From contig JAHFTW010000012.1 in assembly GCA_023269235.1 (NCBI GenBank), forward strand, positions 1-59,026: a stretch of DNA of 59,026 nt, given 5' to 3'. The DNA is from Thermoplasmata archaeon. GTDB taxonomy: Archaea; Thermoplasmatota; E2; JACPAO01; JAHFTW01. Positions 32,258-39,955 of this stretch are shown in pieces; the first letter of the stretch is position 1, and each line of letters opens with the position of its first letter. The notes beneath the pieces were generated by a model. It made no database searches, was not told where the DNA came from, and worked only from the letters and a program-made list of their open reading frames with translations. The translations under genes were made by a program, and so were the position numbers.

Positions 32258-33334
32258 ATGGACCTAGACTACGGCATCATCCTCGGCGCATTCGGCTTCG
32301 TGGCCGGCTTGGCCTCCATCTTCTATTCAAGAGGCCAAGTCGTGGCCGCGAAGGCGCAACTCCAAGCCGCGGAGGCGCAGTCCGTCGAGACGCTGCACGC
32401 GGCCGAGCTGGTTGCGCAAGCCGGCCGCGAACAAGCCACCGAAGTCGTCAGCGCGGCAAAACTCGTGGCCGACAACGCCAGCAAACAGGCCATCGAAGCG
32501 TTGCACGCGGCGGAACTCGTGGCCGAAAGCGCGCGCACCCAGGCTGTGGAAGCCGTCAACGCCGCCAAACTCGTGGCTGACAATGCCAGCAAACAGGCCA
32601 TCGAAGCGCTGCGCGCTGCGGAACTCGTGGCCGAAAGCGCGCGCACCCAGGCTGTGGAAGCCGTCAACGCCGCCAAACTCGTCGCTGAGACGGCACGCAA
32701 AGAATCCGTGGACGCCCTGAAAGCCGCCGGCCTCGTCGCAGACAGCGGGCGCGCGCAGGCCATCGAGACCCTGCGTGCCGCCGAGCTGGTCGCGGAAAAC
32801 GGACGCACCCAAGCCGTCGAGGTGCTGCGCGCCGCCGAGCTCGTCGCGCAGAACGGGCGCACCCAGGCCGTGGAGGTCTTGCGCGCCGCGGAGCTTCTTG
32901 CCAGCGCCCACATCTCGGCCCGCGTCCGCGAGATCCGGGCCCGAAACTTCCGCGCCAACCCCAACCTGCCCAAGGAGATTCTTTCCCTCATCCACCTCGC
33001 AGGCGGGCCCGACGCCTACAGCGCCCTCCTGGACGCCATCGATGTCGCGCAAGACATCTACACGCTCCGCACCGGGGGCGGAATCCGGGATGAGGAATGG
33101 CGGACCTGGATGCACGACTTCGTTCCCCTGGTCGCCAAGAGCCCCGCCTTCGACGAGGTCTTCCGGCTTGCAGCGATACAAGCCACGCCACGAGCTGAAT
33201 TCGTGGCGGCGGTCGAGGCCATGCTTCGGGGCGAGAAACTTTCCGACCCGTGGGCCAAAACTGCCCCCTCGTCGGCCGCTTCCCTGCCCACCAGCACGGA
33301 GCCGCCGAGCCGAAAAGCTCCGCTTCAGTTCTAA
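32258..33334 (+). CDS. Membrane-anchored protein of 18-residue helical repeats
   Basis: A 358-residue protein. Residues about 5-25 (YGIILGAFGFVAGLASIFYS) form one membrane helix. From about residue 38 to 230 it is built of roughly ten 18-residue units with consensus AAELVAESARTQAVEAVN. Eighteen residues are exactly five alpha-helical turns, so each unit should present the same face. The C-terminal 110 residues (ISARVREIRARNFRANP, LPKEILSLIHLAGGPDAYS, EEWRTWMHDFVPLVAKSPAF) look globular and helical. I recognise no family beyond coiled-coil-like proteins. The gene lies 46 bp after the DUF3309-like ORF with a weak SD (GGAG), so the two may be co-transcribed. Confidence 0.75.
   Translation: MDLDYGIILGAFGFVAGLASIFYSRGQVVAAKAQLQAAEAQSVETLHAAELVAQAGREQATEVVSAAKLVADNASKQAIEALHAAELVAESARTQAVEAVNAAKLVADNASKQAIEALRAAELVAESARTQAVEAVNAAKLVAETARKESVDALKAAGLVADSGRAQAIETLRAAELVAENGRTQAVEVLRAAELVAQNGRTQAVEVLRAAELLASAHISARVREIRARNFRANPNLPKEILSLIHLAGGPDAYSALLDAIDVAQDIYTLRTGGGIRDEEWRTWMHDFVPLVAKSPAFDEVFRLAAIQATPRAEFVAAVEAMLRGEKLSDPWAKTAPSSAASLPTSTEPPSRKAPLQF
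32459..32674 (+). repeat. Two tandem 108-bp copies inside the 18-residue-repeat gene
   Basis: Copy 1 is 32459-32566 and copy 2 is 32567-32674; they differ at five bases. Each encodes two 18-residue units, so the array grew recently by duplication in frame. Confidence 0.85.
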
Positions 33335-33414
33335 TTCCCTGGACCAACGTCCGTCCTTGGCAAACATTTTCCAGCGGAACCGACCCGAACGAAGCCCGCC
33401 CGCCCCCCGCACCA

Positions 33415-33424
33415 CTTATATAAG
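33415..33424 (+). promoter_or_regulatory. TATA box of rpoL
   Basis: CTTATATAAG, the best archaeal TATA box in the window, is centred 26 nt before ATG 33445, implying a leaderless mRNA. The gap 33335-33414 shows nothing else. Confidence 0.75.
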
Positions 33425-33444
33425 AGGCCCAAGTCGCGCGAGCC

Positions 33445-33729
33445 ATGAAGCTCAACGTCGTCTCCAAGGGCGAGCATGACCTCGAGGTCGAGGTGCTCGG
33501 CGAGAACGAGACCCTGCTCAACCCCATCAAGCAGGCGCTGCTCGCGGACAAGGACGTCGAGTTCGCCGAGTACATCATCGAGCACCCGACGCTCGCCACC
33601 CCCAAGATCTTCCTGCGCACCAAGGGCAAGGCCAAGCCTGAGGTCGTCCTGAAGCGCACCATCAAGGGCCTTGTGGCCGAGTTCGACCAGTTCGAGACCG
33701 CGTTCGCGGCCGAGCTGAAGAAGAAGTAA
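33445..33729 (+). CDS. rpoL: DNA-directed RNA polymerase subunit L (Rpb11-like)
   Basis: A 94-residue protein starting MKLNVVSKGEHDLEVEVLGE, followed by NETLLNPIKQALLADKDVEF and the strand segment AEYIIEHPTLATPKIFLRTK, then a C-terminal amphipathic helix ending ELKKK. This is the Rpb11/alpha-like dimerisation fold that pairs with subunit D in the archaeal RNA polymerase assembly platform. Length is normal. It has a single clear TATA box and no SD. It stands alone, followed by an inverted-repeat element. Confidence 0.95.
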   Translation: MKLNVVSKGEHDLEVEVLGENETLLNPIKQALLADKDVEFAEYIIEHPTLATPKIFLRTKGKAKPEVVLKRTIKGLVAEFDQFETAFAAELKKK

Positions 33730-33742
33730 GCGCGCCTCCGGA

Positions 33743-33913
33743 ACACAGATTCAGCAGATTCTTTGGGCTTTGTTCGGGCAGGACATCCTCGACGCTTGCC
33801 GGCTGTCGCAATTCAGCAGATTCCGAATTCTGCTGGATTTTGGCGGACCTGGAACATCAGCGCTCACCCTGTTCTGCAATCCCCGCCACGAGAGCAATCT
33901 GTGAAATCTGTGT
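33743..33913. repeat. Dispersed inverted-repeat element, copy R2 (171 bp)
   Basis: Left end ACACAGATTCAGCAGATT; the right end read backwards is ACACAGATTTCACAGATT. An internal palindrome around TTCAGCAGATTCCGAATTC can fold by itself. It occupies nearly the whole gap between rpoL and truD; its right end lies in the region where a truD promoter would be expected. Copies R1 and R3 are at 5064-5235 and 44874-45005. Confidence 0.75.
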
Positions 33914-33935
33914 CCAGCGTCGGCGGTTCGTGCCG

Positions 33936-35237
33936 ATGACCCGCCCCGTCCCCCCCGACGCCGAGGTCGCCCTCGGCCTGGCCTCCTACCTGAGCGCCAC
34001 GCCCGGCATCGGCGGCAAGCTTCGCACCGAGCCCGAGGATTTCCGCGTCATCGAGACGGGCGTTGGCCCCACCCCCGACCCCGCCGGCGCCCACGCGGCC
34101 GCCTTCGTCGAGCTGCGCAACTGGGAGACCAACCGCTTCGCCATGCAGGCCGCGCAGGCGCTCAACCTCCATCGCGAGCAGGTCGCCTTCGCCGGGATGA
34201 AGGACAAGCGCGCCGTGACGCAGCAGTGGTTCACGTTCAAGTGCCCCGTCGCGGACCTGGCGCGCCTGGGCGTCCTCGGGGACGACGTCAAGATCCTCCG
34301 CTCCTACGCGACCCGCAAGGCGCACTTCACGGGCGCCCACGAGGGCAACCAGTTCGTCCTCCGCGTCCGCGACTCCACGCGCGACCGCGCCGCCGTGGCC
34401 GGGGCCGTCGAGGCCATCCGCGCCAACCAGGGCGTCCCGAATTTCTTCGGCCCGCAGCGCTTTGGTGGCCATTTCCGCCCGCTCACCCACCTTGTTGGCA
34501 AGGCGCTCGTCGAGGGCGACCTCGAGGAGGCCGTGCGCCTCTACGTGGGCCACCCGATGCCCACCGAGCGCACCGAGGCGCAGGCCGCGCGCAAGGTGTA
34601 CGAAGAGACCCGCGACCCCGCCAAGGCGCTCGACCTGTTCCCGCACCAGCTCGACCCCGAACGCGCCATCCTGCGCCGCCTCGTCGCGCGCCCCGGCGAC
34701 TGGCGCCACGCCATCCAGGCGCACCCGCACAACCTGCTCCAGCTCTTCGTGCACGCCTGGCAGAGCTACCTCTTCAACCACATCGTGAGCGCCCGCGTCG
34801 CGGCCGGCCTCGGGCTCGCCACCGCGCACCCCGGCGACCGCGTCATGGGCGTGGACGACGATGGCGTGCGCAGCGCCCTGGTCACCGCGACCAGCCGCGA
34901 GCGTGTCCAGCGCGAACTGGACCTCGGCCGCGCGACGCTCACGGCCGCGCTGCCCGGCCTCACCGCTCCCCTCGCCGAGGGCGAGCCAGGCGAGGTCGAG
35001 CGCGACGTCCTCGACTCCCTCGGCGTGGAGCTCGCCGACTTCCGCGTCCGCGAGCTGCCTGAGGTCGCCTCGGACGGCCGCCGCCGCGGCATCCTCCAGC
35101 CCGTGCGCGACCTTGCCGTGGCGTGGGTCCCGGGCGACGGCGGCGAGGATCCCGTTTTCTCTTTCTCGCTTGGCAAGGGCTCCTACGCCACGGTCGTCCT
35201 GCGCGAGTTCATGAAGGCCGGCGTCGAGGACTACTAG
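33936..35237 (+). CDS. truD: tRNA pseudouridine(13) synthase TruD
   Basis: A 433-residue TruD-family enzyme (tRNA U13, or U35 in some archaea, to pseudouridine). Seen: LRTEPEDFRVIETG, the catalytic-Asp motif FAGMKDKRAVTQQ, GNQFVLRVRD, the family NFFGPQRFGG, and LLQLFVHAWQSYLFN. The C-terminal part has the archaeal extended TRUD insertion and RGILQPVRDL. The start is ATG 33936; GTG 33930 is in frame and lies about 25 nt from TGAAATCT inside the right end of repeat R2, so R2 may contribute the promoter. It converges on pssA with a 27-bp gap. Confidence 0.95.
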   Translation: MTRPVPPDAEVALGLASYLSATPGIGGKLRTEPEDFRVIETGVGPTPDPAGAHAAAFVELRNWETNRFAMQAAQALNLHREQVAFAGMKDKRAVTQQWFTFKCPVADLARLGVLGDDVKILRSYATRKAHFTGAHEGNQFVLRVRDSTRDRAAVAGAVEAIRANQGVPNFFGPQRFGGHFRPLTHLVGKALVEGDLEEAVRLYVGHPMPTERTEAQAARKVYEETRDPAKALDLFPHQLDPERAILRRLVARPGDWRHAIQAHPHNLLQLFVHAWQSYLFNHIVSARVAAGLGLATAHPGDRVMGVDDDGVRSALVTATSRERVQRELDLGRATLTAALPGLTAPLAEGEPGEVERDVLDSLGVELADFRVRELPEVASDGRRRGILQPVRDLAVAWVPGDGGEDPVFSFSLGKGSYATVVLREFMKAGVEDY

Positions 35238-35264
35238 CCAGGCGTCTGGTCGTCTCGTGGTGCC

Positions 35265-36092
35265 TCAGGGCCTCTTGAGCGCCTCGGCCTGCCCCGCGGG
35301 CTCGTCAGGGCCGTAGCGGGCGAGGACGACGAAGGGGCCGATGAGCACGTAGAGCGCCATGAAGCCAAGGAGCCCCCACGTGAGTGCGCCCTGCAGGTTG
35401 GCGTCGCGGAAGGTGACGAGGACCGCGAGCAGGATGGCGACCGTGGCAGCGGCGCTCCAGCCGCGCAGCTTGGGGAACCGGATGCGGCTCACCATGAGGA
35501 CGCCAAGGTACACCGCCGCGGCGAGCAGGATGCCGGGGCTGACGCCGACGAGGACGAGCGAAAGCAGGGTGACGGCGGCGGCCGGGGTGGGGATGCCGGA
35601 GAAGTAGTGCCGCTTCTTGCCGTCGTCCCGAAGCGACTCGAACCGCGCCAGGCGCAGCAGGCCGCACACGACATAGAACGCGAGCGGCGCGATGTACACG
35701 AGGATGCTCCACCCCAGCGTGAGGTGCGCGGCCCACGCGACGCTGAGGAACGCCACGACGCCGCTCGTGGTGACGAAGGTGAGCGCGTCGGCGAGCGTGT
35801 CGAGGACGCCGCCGAGCGGGCCGCCGCCCCTTCCGAGGCGGGCGACGGCGCCGTCCACGCCATCCATGATGACGCCGATGAGCACCATCTCGATCGCGAG
35901 GCGCAGGTAGCCGGGACCCTGGGTGGCCGCGATGAGGGCGCCGAACCCCATGAGGGCGTTGATGAGCGTGAAGAGGTCCGCGAGGCGCATGTCGCGGTTG
36001 ATGCGGTCGAGGCCGTCCCACTCGTCGAGGAGGGCGGCGTGCAAGTAGGAGCGGACGCGGCCTTCGGGCTTGGGTTTCGCCGCCTCAACCAT
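35265..36092 (-). CDS. pssA: CDP-alcohol phosphatidyltransferase, archaetidylserine synthase-like
   Basis: A 275-residue membrane enzyme with about seven hydrophobic helices. The CDP-alcohol signature DG-x2-AR-x8-G-x3-D-x3-D is complete (DGAVAR, then a Gly-rich loop GRGGGPL, then GVLDTLAD). Position directly after asd indicates the PssA subclass, which puts serine on CDP-archaeol. The start ATG 36092 shares one base with the asd stop (TAATG), so the two are coupled. In haloarchaea PssA and the decarboxylase are needed for archaeosortase-dependent lipid anchoring (established work in Haloferax volcanii); here artA is immediately upstream in the same gene run. Confidence 0.88.
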   Translation of the reverse strand: MVEAAKPKPEGRVRSYLHAALLDEWDGLDRINRDMRLADLFTLINALMGFGALIAATQGPGYLRLAIEMVLIGVIMDGVDGAVARLGRGGGPLGGVLDTLADALTFVTTSGVVAFLSVAWAAHLTLGWSILVYIAPLAFYVVCGLLRLARFESLRDDGKKRHYFSGIPTPAAAVTLLSLVLVGVSPGILLAAAVYLGVLMVSRIRFPKLRGWSAAATVAILLAVLVTFRDANLQGALTWGLLGFMALYVLIGPFVVLARYGPDEPAGQAEALKRP

Positions 36093-36727
36093 TAGCGCTT
36101 GGCCTCCCCGATCTGGGTGGTGCCGGCGTAGACCTGCGTCCCGATGGGGACCGCCCACGCGATGGACCCTGGGAGGACGAGGATGTCGCACCGGGAGCCG
36201 AGACGGATGAGGCCGAAGCGCTCGCCCTTCACGGCCGTCTCGCCGCCCTGGATGTAGGGGACGATGCGGCGCGCCACGGTGCCGGCGATCTGGATGACCT
36301 TGATGCGGCCCACCGCCGTGTCGAGGGTGGTGACGACGCGCTCGTTGCGGTCGGCGTCCTTGTTGAAGGCCGGGATGTGGCCCCCGGGGACGTGCACCAC
36401 GGAGACGACCTTGCCATCGAGCGGGAAGCGGTTGACGTGGACGTCCTTGGGCGACATGAAGATGGAGAAGCGGTCGCAGCGGCCCAGGTCAGGGTCCTCG
36501 ACAACGTCGATGGCGCGCACCTTTCCGTCGGCGGGGGAGGCGACGCCCGGGGAGGCGACGCGGTCGGGGTCGCGGAAGAAGACCAGGAAGAACACGAAGA
36601 CGAGCAGCAGGGCGACGGCCGGGATGCGCAGCCACGGCATGCCCATCGTCGCCGCGTAGCCGAGCAGAAGGCTCAGGAGGACAGGGGTGAGAAGCCAGGG
36701 CGTCGAGCCTCGGGCGAAGCGGACCAC
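36092..36727 (-). CDS. asd: Archaetidylserine decarboxylase (phosphatidylserine decarboxylase family)
   Basis: A 211-residue short-form PSD enzyme. After two N-terminal hydrophobic helices it has SPADGKVRAID, FSIFMSPKDVHVNRFPLDG, NERVVTTLDTAVG, IQIAGTVARRIV and GERFGLIRLGSRCDI. The LGS within RLGSRCD is the expected self-cleavage site that makes the pyruvoyl Ser cofactor. It converts archaetidylserine to archaetidylethanolamine. GTG 36727 is supported by TCTTAAGG (36751-36758, minus strand CCTTAAGA) 28 nt upstream, in the 36-bp gap after artA. It is coupled to pssA by a 1-nt overlap. Confidence 0.93.
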   Translation of the reverse strand: MVRFARGSTPWLLTPVLLSLLLGYAATMGMPWLRIPAVALLLVFVFFLVFFRDPDRVASPGVASPADGKVRAIDVVEDPDLGRCDRFSIFMSPKDVHVNRFPLDGKVVSVVHVPGGHIPAFNKDADRNERVVTTLDTAVGRIKVIQIAGTVARRIVPYIQGGETAVKGERFGLIRLGSRCDILVLPGSIAWAVPIGTQVYAGTTQIGEAKR

Positions 36728-36750
36728 GTTCGCGCCACTAGAGCCCCCCC

Positions 36751-36758
36751 TCTTAAGG
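36751..36758 (-). promoter_or_regulatory. TATA-like box of asd-pssA
   Basis: CCTTAAGA on the minus strand, centred 28 nt before GTG 36727, in the artA-asd gap; asd-pssA can be transcribed independently of artA. Confidence 0.55.
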
Positions 36759-36763
36759 AGCGC

Positions 36764-38047
36764 TCAGGAGGGCGGACCCGGGGGCGGCGCGTCGGGCCGG
36801 CGGCGTCCGATCCGCAAGGTGCGCTCGACGGGGCCGTCGCGGTGCGGCAGGTCCAGCACGCCGATGAGCTCGGAGAGGAACTCGGGGAACCAGCGGAAGC
36901 AGGCGAACGCGATGCCCACCATCGCGATGAGGGAGCCGCCTTTTCCGATGGCGTCGTGGATGGTCCAGAAGCTCATGTCGCCCTGGCCGTAGAACCAGAT
37001 GATGCCGGTGTTGCGCACCAGGTTGAGGACGTACACGACGGCGGCGACGACGACGCTGGCGACGAGGCGTTTCTTCCACGTGGCGCGCGTCGCCATGAAG
37101 AGGCCGACGAAGAGCATGATGGACTGCAGCGCGGTGCAGGCGAGGATGACGGAGACGGGGATGACCGTGGGGTCGTCGCCGAGCGGGTTGAAGTGCAGGA
37201 GGCCTCCCCAGAACCCGTGCCCCTCGGGGCTCGTCAGCTTGTAGAGGCCATGGTCGCGGCACCAGTCCGCCACGACGCTGCGGCCGACGGCGGGGTCGGT
37301 GTGGTTGGGGTCGCAAAACGTCCCCGTGTAGAAGAAATACGTCGGGTTCTCGACGTTGCGCAAATCGGTGAGGTAGACGAGCCCCTTGGAGGCGCCCTGC
37401 CCGAACCAGGTCAGCATGTCGCGTGTCTGGCCGGAGACGGCGAGGATGAGCCAGGTGCGCACGACCTGGATCTTGTCAATGACGAAGTAAGAGCCGGCGG
37501 CGACGAAGGTGCCGATGTTGAGGAACCGCACCGTGCCGTTCTCGGCGCCGCGCACGTGGTTGAGCCACTGGTGGTAGGCCAGGTACGTGAAGAAGTAGAC
37601 GCCGACGAGCGCGAAGACCATGTTGACGATGTCGCCGCCCTCGAGGATGTAAAGGTCCTGCGCGACGAGGGCCCAGTAGAAGGCGAACAGCAGCCAGCCG
37701 GCGAGCACCAGCTTGCGCGCCCAATCGCGGCCCACAAGCCCAAAGCCCAGGAGGCCCAGGCCAGCAAAGAGAGGCACCTCGGTCCATGCGTCCCAGTTGG
37801 GCGAGCCGACGGACGCGACGTTGGGGCTGAACCGCGCCGCGATGAACCAGCCGGCGGCGGCGAGGAGGGTCGCGAGGCCGGCCCAGAACAGGGTCACGGT
37901 GCGCGGGTCCATCGCGAGCTCGCGGGCCGGAGAGACCTCATCGGCGTACGGGTGGGCGCGCGGCCCACCCTTCGGCCGGCGGCCAAGGAGGCCGCGGCGA
38001 GCCGGCGCCTCGGCTGTTGGGGCCAGGGGTGCCGTCTCGTCCGCCAC
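36764..38047 (-). CDS. artA: Archaeosortase (ArtA-like, exosortase/archaeosortase family)
   Basis: About 427 residues with ten or so membrane helices. The C-terminal half has the transpeptidase-like triad of the family in order: Cys in VILACTALQSIMLF, Arg in YVLNLVRNTGIIWFYG, and His in FWTIHDAIGKGGSLIAM. ArtA processes proteins with a PGF-CTERM C-terminal signal and hands them to a lipid anchor outside the cell. The protein is longer than typical haloarchaeal ArtA, with a Cys-containing extracytoplasmic loop (CDPNHTD, ADWCRDH). GTG 38047 is chosen from the TATA-like box 27 nt upstream (38071-38078). artA, asd and pssA run together on one strand. Confidence 0.88.
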   Translation of the reverse strand: MADETAPLAPTAEAPARRGLLGRRPKGGPRAHPYADEVSPARELAMDPRTVTLFWAGLATLLAAAGWFIAARFSPNVASVGSPNWDAWTEVPLFAGLGLLGFGLVGRDWARKLVLAGWLLFAFYWALVAQDLYILEGGDIVNMVFALVGVYFFTYLAYHQWLNHVRGAENGTVRFLNIGTFVAAGSYFVIDKIQVVRTWLILAVSGQTRDMLTWFGQGASKGLVYLTDLRNVENPTYFFYTGTFCDPNHTDPAVGRSVVADWCRDHGLYKLTSPEGHGFWGGLLHFNPLGDDPTVIPVSVILACTALQSIMLFVGLFMATRATWKKRLVASVVVAAVVYVLNLVRNTGIIWFYGQGDMSFWTIHDAIGKGGSLIAMVGIAFACFRWFPEFLSELIGVLDLPHRDGPVERTLRIGRRRPDAPPPGPPS

Positions 38048-38070
38048 GCCGTTCTCACCCTTGGACAGGG

Positions 38071-38078
38071 GTTCAAGG
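38071..38078 (-). promoter_or_regulatory. TATA-like box of artA
   Basis: CCTTGAAC on the minus strand, centred 27 nt before GTG 38047. Confidence 0.35.
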
Positions 38079-38108
38079 TTGTGGTGTGGACCTTGAAGGC
38101 AAGCGACC

Positions 38109-39842
38109 TCACATCGTGTCGAGGGCGGGGATGGCGAGTGTGCCCAACGTGCGCGCAAGCGCCTTCTGGGCGGCGGCCACCATGCCGAAACGGAGCGCAC
38201 GCTGGGCGGGGTCCTCGCACTCCAGGACGCGGTGGTCGCGGTAGTAGTCGTTGAAGGCGGCGGCAAGCTGGAGGGCGTAGGCTGCCATGCGGTGCGGGGC
38301 ATTCTGGGCGGCGGCCTCCTCGGCGGTGGGGGCGAAGCGGCCGATGGCGTGGGCGAGCGCCTGCTCTCCCGCGGCCGGGGTGGCGGCGCCCCGCGAGGTG
38401 AGGCCAGCCTCCTTGGCCTTCTTCAGGAGGTTCGCGGCGCGGGCGTGCGCGTACATGAGGTAGGGCGCCGCGTCGCCGTCGAACGAGAGCGCCTCCTCCC
38501 AGCGGAACTCGATGGGCTTCTCGGGCTGGATGCGGGCGATGTTGAAGCGCACGGCGGCGATGCCGACGGCCTCGGCGATGGCGCGCATCTGCGCCTCCGG
38601 CAGCTCGTCGCCGCGGCGGGCCTTCACTTCGGCGTAGGCGCGCTCGGCGGCCTCGTCCATGAGGTCATCGAGGAAGACGACGCGGTTGGCGCGCGTGCTC
38701 ATCTTCCCCTCAGGGAGGCTGACGAAACTGTAGAAGAGGACGGTGGGGCGCTCGACGTGGAGGGCATCGAGGGCGGTGCCGACCTGGAGCGCCTGCAGCT
38801 TGTGGTCCTCGCCCAGCACGTTGACGAGGCGGCCTTTGCCTTTGACCTGCTCGGCCTTCCAGGCGTGGTACGCGATGTCGCGCGTGGCGTAGACGGACGT
38901 TCCGTCCTTGCGGGTGAAGAAGAACTTGTCCTTCTGCCCCTTGAGGAGGCTCGCCAAGTCGAGGAAGTTGGCTCCGTCGGGCTCGACGCCGGCGATGGGG
39001 AGCCGCTTGAGGGCGCCGATGGTCTTGGCGACGGAGCCGTCGAGGACGACGTCGGACTCGTCCTTGATGGAGTCGTAGCGCGCCCCGAACCGGGTGAGGG
39101 TCTCCTGCATGCCGGAGAAGCATGAGCCGTACACCGGCCGCACTTTCTCAAGAATGGCAGGGTCGGCGGACTCGAGCTGCTCGACGAGGTGCTTGATCTT
39201 CTCGGCGACGGCAGGGTCCTTCTTGGCGAGGTCGTGCGCGGCCTGGTAGTAGCGCACGAGGTCGTGGTCCACCTTGTCGCGCGCCGCGGGCGGCAGGCTC
39301 GCGGGGTCGAGGTTCCACTTGCCCCAGGCGAGGGTCGCGACCTGGCGGCCCAGGTTGTCCATGTAGTACTGCGCCTCGACCTCGTAGCCGGCGGCGCGGT
39401 ACACGCGGGCGAGCGTGTCGCCGACGATGGGGTTGCGGGCGCGGCCGACGTGCAACGGCCCATTCGGGTTCGCGGAGGTGTGCTCAAGCAGGACCTTCTG
39501 GCCCTTGGTGGGCGCGCGCAGGACCGCCTCGACATCGGCGAGGACGGCGGCCGCGAGGCGGGCGCGGTCCATGGTGAAGTTGACGTAGGGGCCCGCGGCG
39601 GAGACGGCGCTGACCCAGGAGCGGCCCGTGGCGGGCACGGCAGCGGCGACCTCGGCGGCGATGGCGGGCGGCGCTTTCCGCAGCGCCTTGGCGAGACCGA
39701 AGCAGGGCAAGCCCAGGTCGCCCATGGCGGGGTCCGGCGGGACTTCGAGGGCGGGGAGGGATGCGAGGCCCAGCTTGGCCCCTGCGGCGGCGACGAGGGC
39801 GGCCACCTCGGCACGGAAGGCGGCGCCCGGAGAGTCGGTCAC
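38109..39842 (-). CDS. argS: Arginyl-tRNA synthetase
   Basis: A 577-residue class I synthetase. Seen: the N-terminal additional domain, the HIGH region EHTSANPNGPLHVGRARNP (reading HVGR), YYMDNLGRQVA, GSCFSGMQETLTRFG, TRDIAYHAWK, GEDHKLQALQVG, a KMSKS variant GKMSTRANR, and the C-terminal anticodon-binding DALRA domain ending LARTLGTLAIPALDTM. GTG 39842 is supported by a CCTTTTTC box (minus strand, 39866-39873) 28 nt upstream; GTG 39854 (MDES) would be too close to that box. It is upstream of, and co-directional with, artA. Confidence 0.96.
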   Translation of the reverse strand: MTDSPGAAFRAEVAALVAAAGAKLGLASLPALEVPPDPAMGDLGLPCFGLAKALRKAPPAIAAEVAAAVPATGRSWVSAVSAAGPYVNFTMDRARLAAAVLADVEAVLRAPTKGQKVLLEHTSANPNGPLHVGRARNPIVGDTLARVYRAAGYEVEAQYYMDNLGRQVATLAWGKWNLDPASLPPAARDKVDHDLVRYYQAAHDLAKKDPAVAEKIKHLVEQLESADPAILEKVRPVYGSCFSGMQETLTRFGARYDSIKDESDVVLDGSVAKTIGALKRLPIAGVEPDGANFLDLASLLKGQKDKFFFTRKDGTSVYATRDIAYHAWKAEQVKGKGRLVNVLGEDHKLQALQVGTALDALHVERPTVLFYSFVSLPEGKMSTRANRVVFLDDLMDEAAERAYAEVKARRGDELPEAQMRAIAEAVGIAAVRFNIARIQPEKPIEFRWEEALSFDGDAAPYLMYAHARAANLLKKAKEAGLTSRGAATPAAGEQALAHAIGRFAPTAEEAAAQNAPHRMAAYALQLAAAFNDYYRDHRVLECEDPAQRALRFGMVAAAQKALARTLGTLAIPALDTM

Positions 39843-39865
39843 GCTTTCGTCCACCGCCCCGTCGC

Positions 39866-39873
39866 GAAAAAGG
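39866..39873 (-). promoter_or_regulatory. TATA-like box of argS
   Basis: CCTTTTTC on the minus strand, centred 28 nt before GTG 39842. Confidence 0.5.
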
Positions 39874-39926
39874 TTCTGGAGCCGCGGGGGCGGGCCGCGA
39901 CTTCCCAGGAGACGCCAAAGGCAGTG

Positions 39927-39935
39927 CTTCTAAGC
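39927..39935 (+). promoter_or_regulatory. TATA-like box of the alpha/beta-hydrolase-HAD operon
   Basis: CTTCTAAGC, centred 25 nt before GTG 39956. Confidence 0.5.
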
Positions 39936-39955
39936 ACCCCGCCCATGAGCGGTGC

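Noticed and set aside
32459-32674. 108-bp tandem copies considered as an assembly error
   Set aside because: The copies differ at five bases and the 18-residue pattern continues through diverged units on both sides, so a real expansion is more likely; read mapping would settle it.
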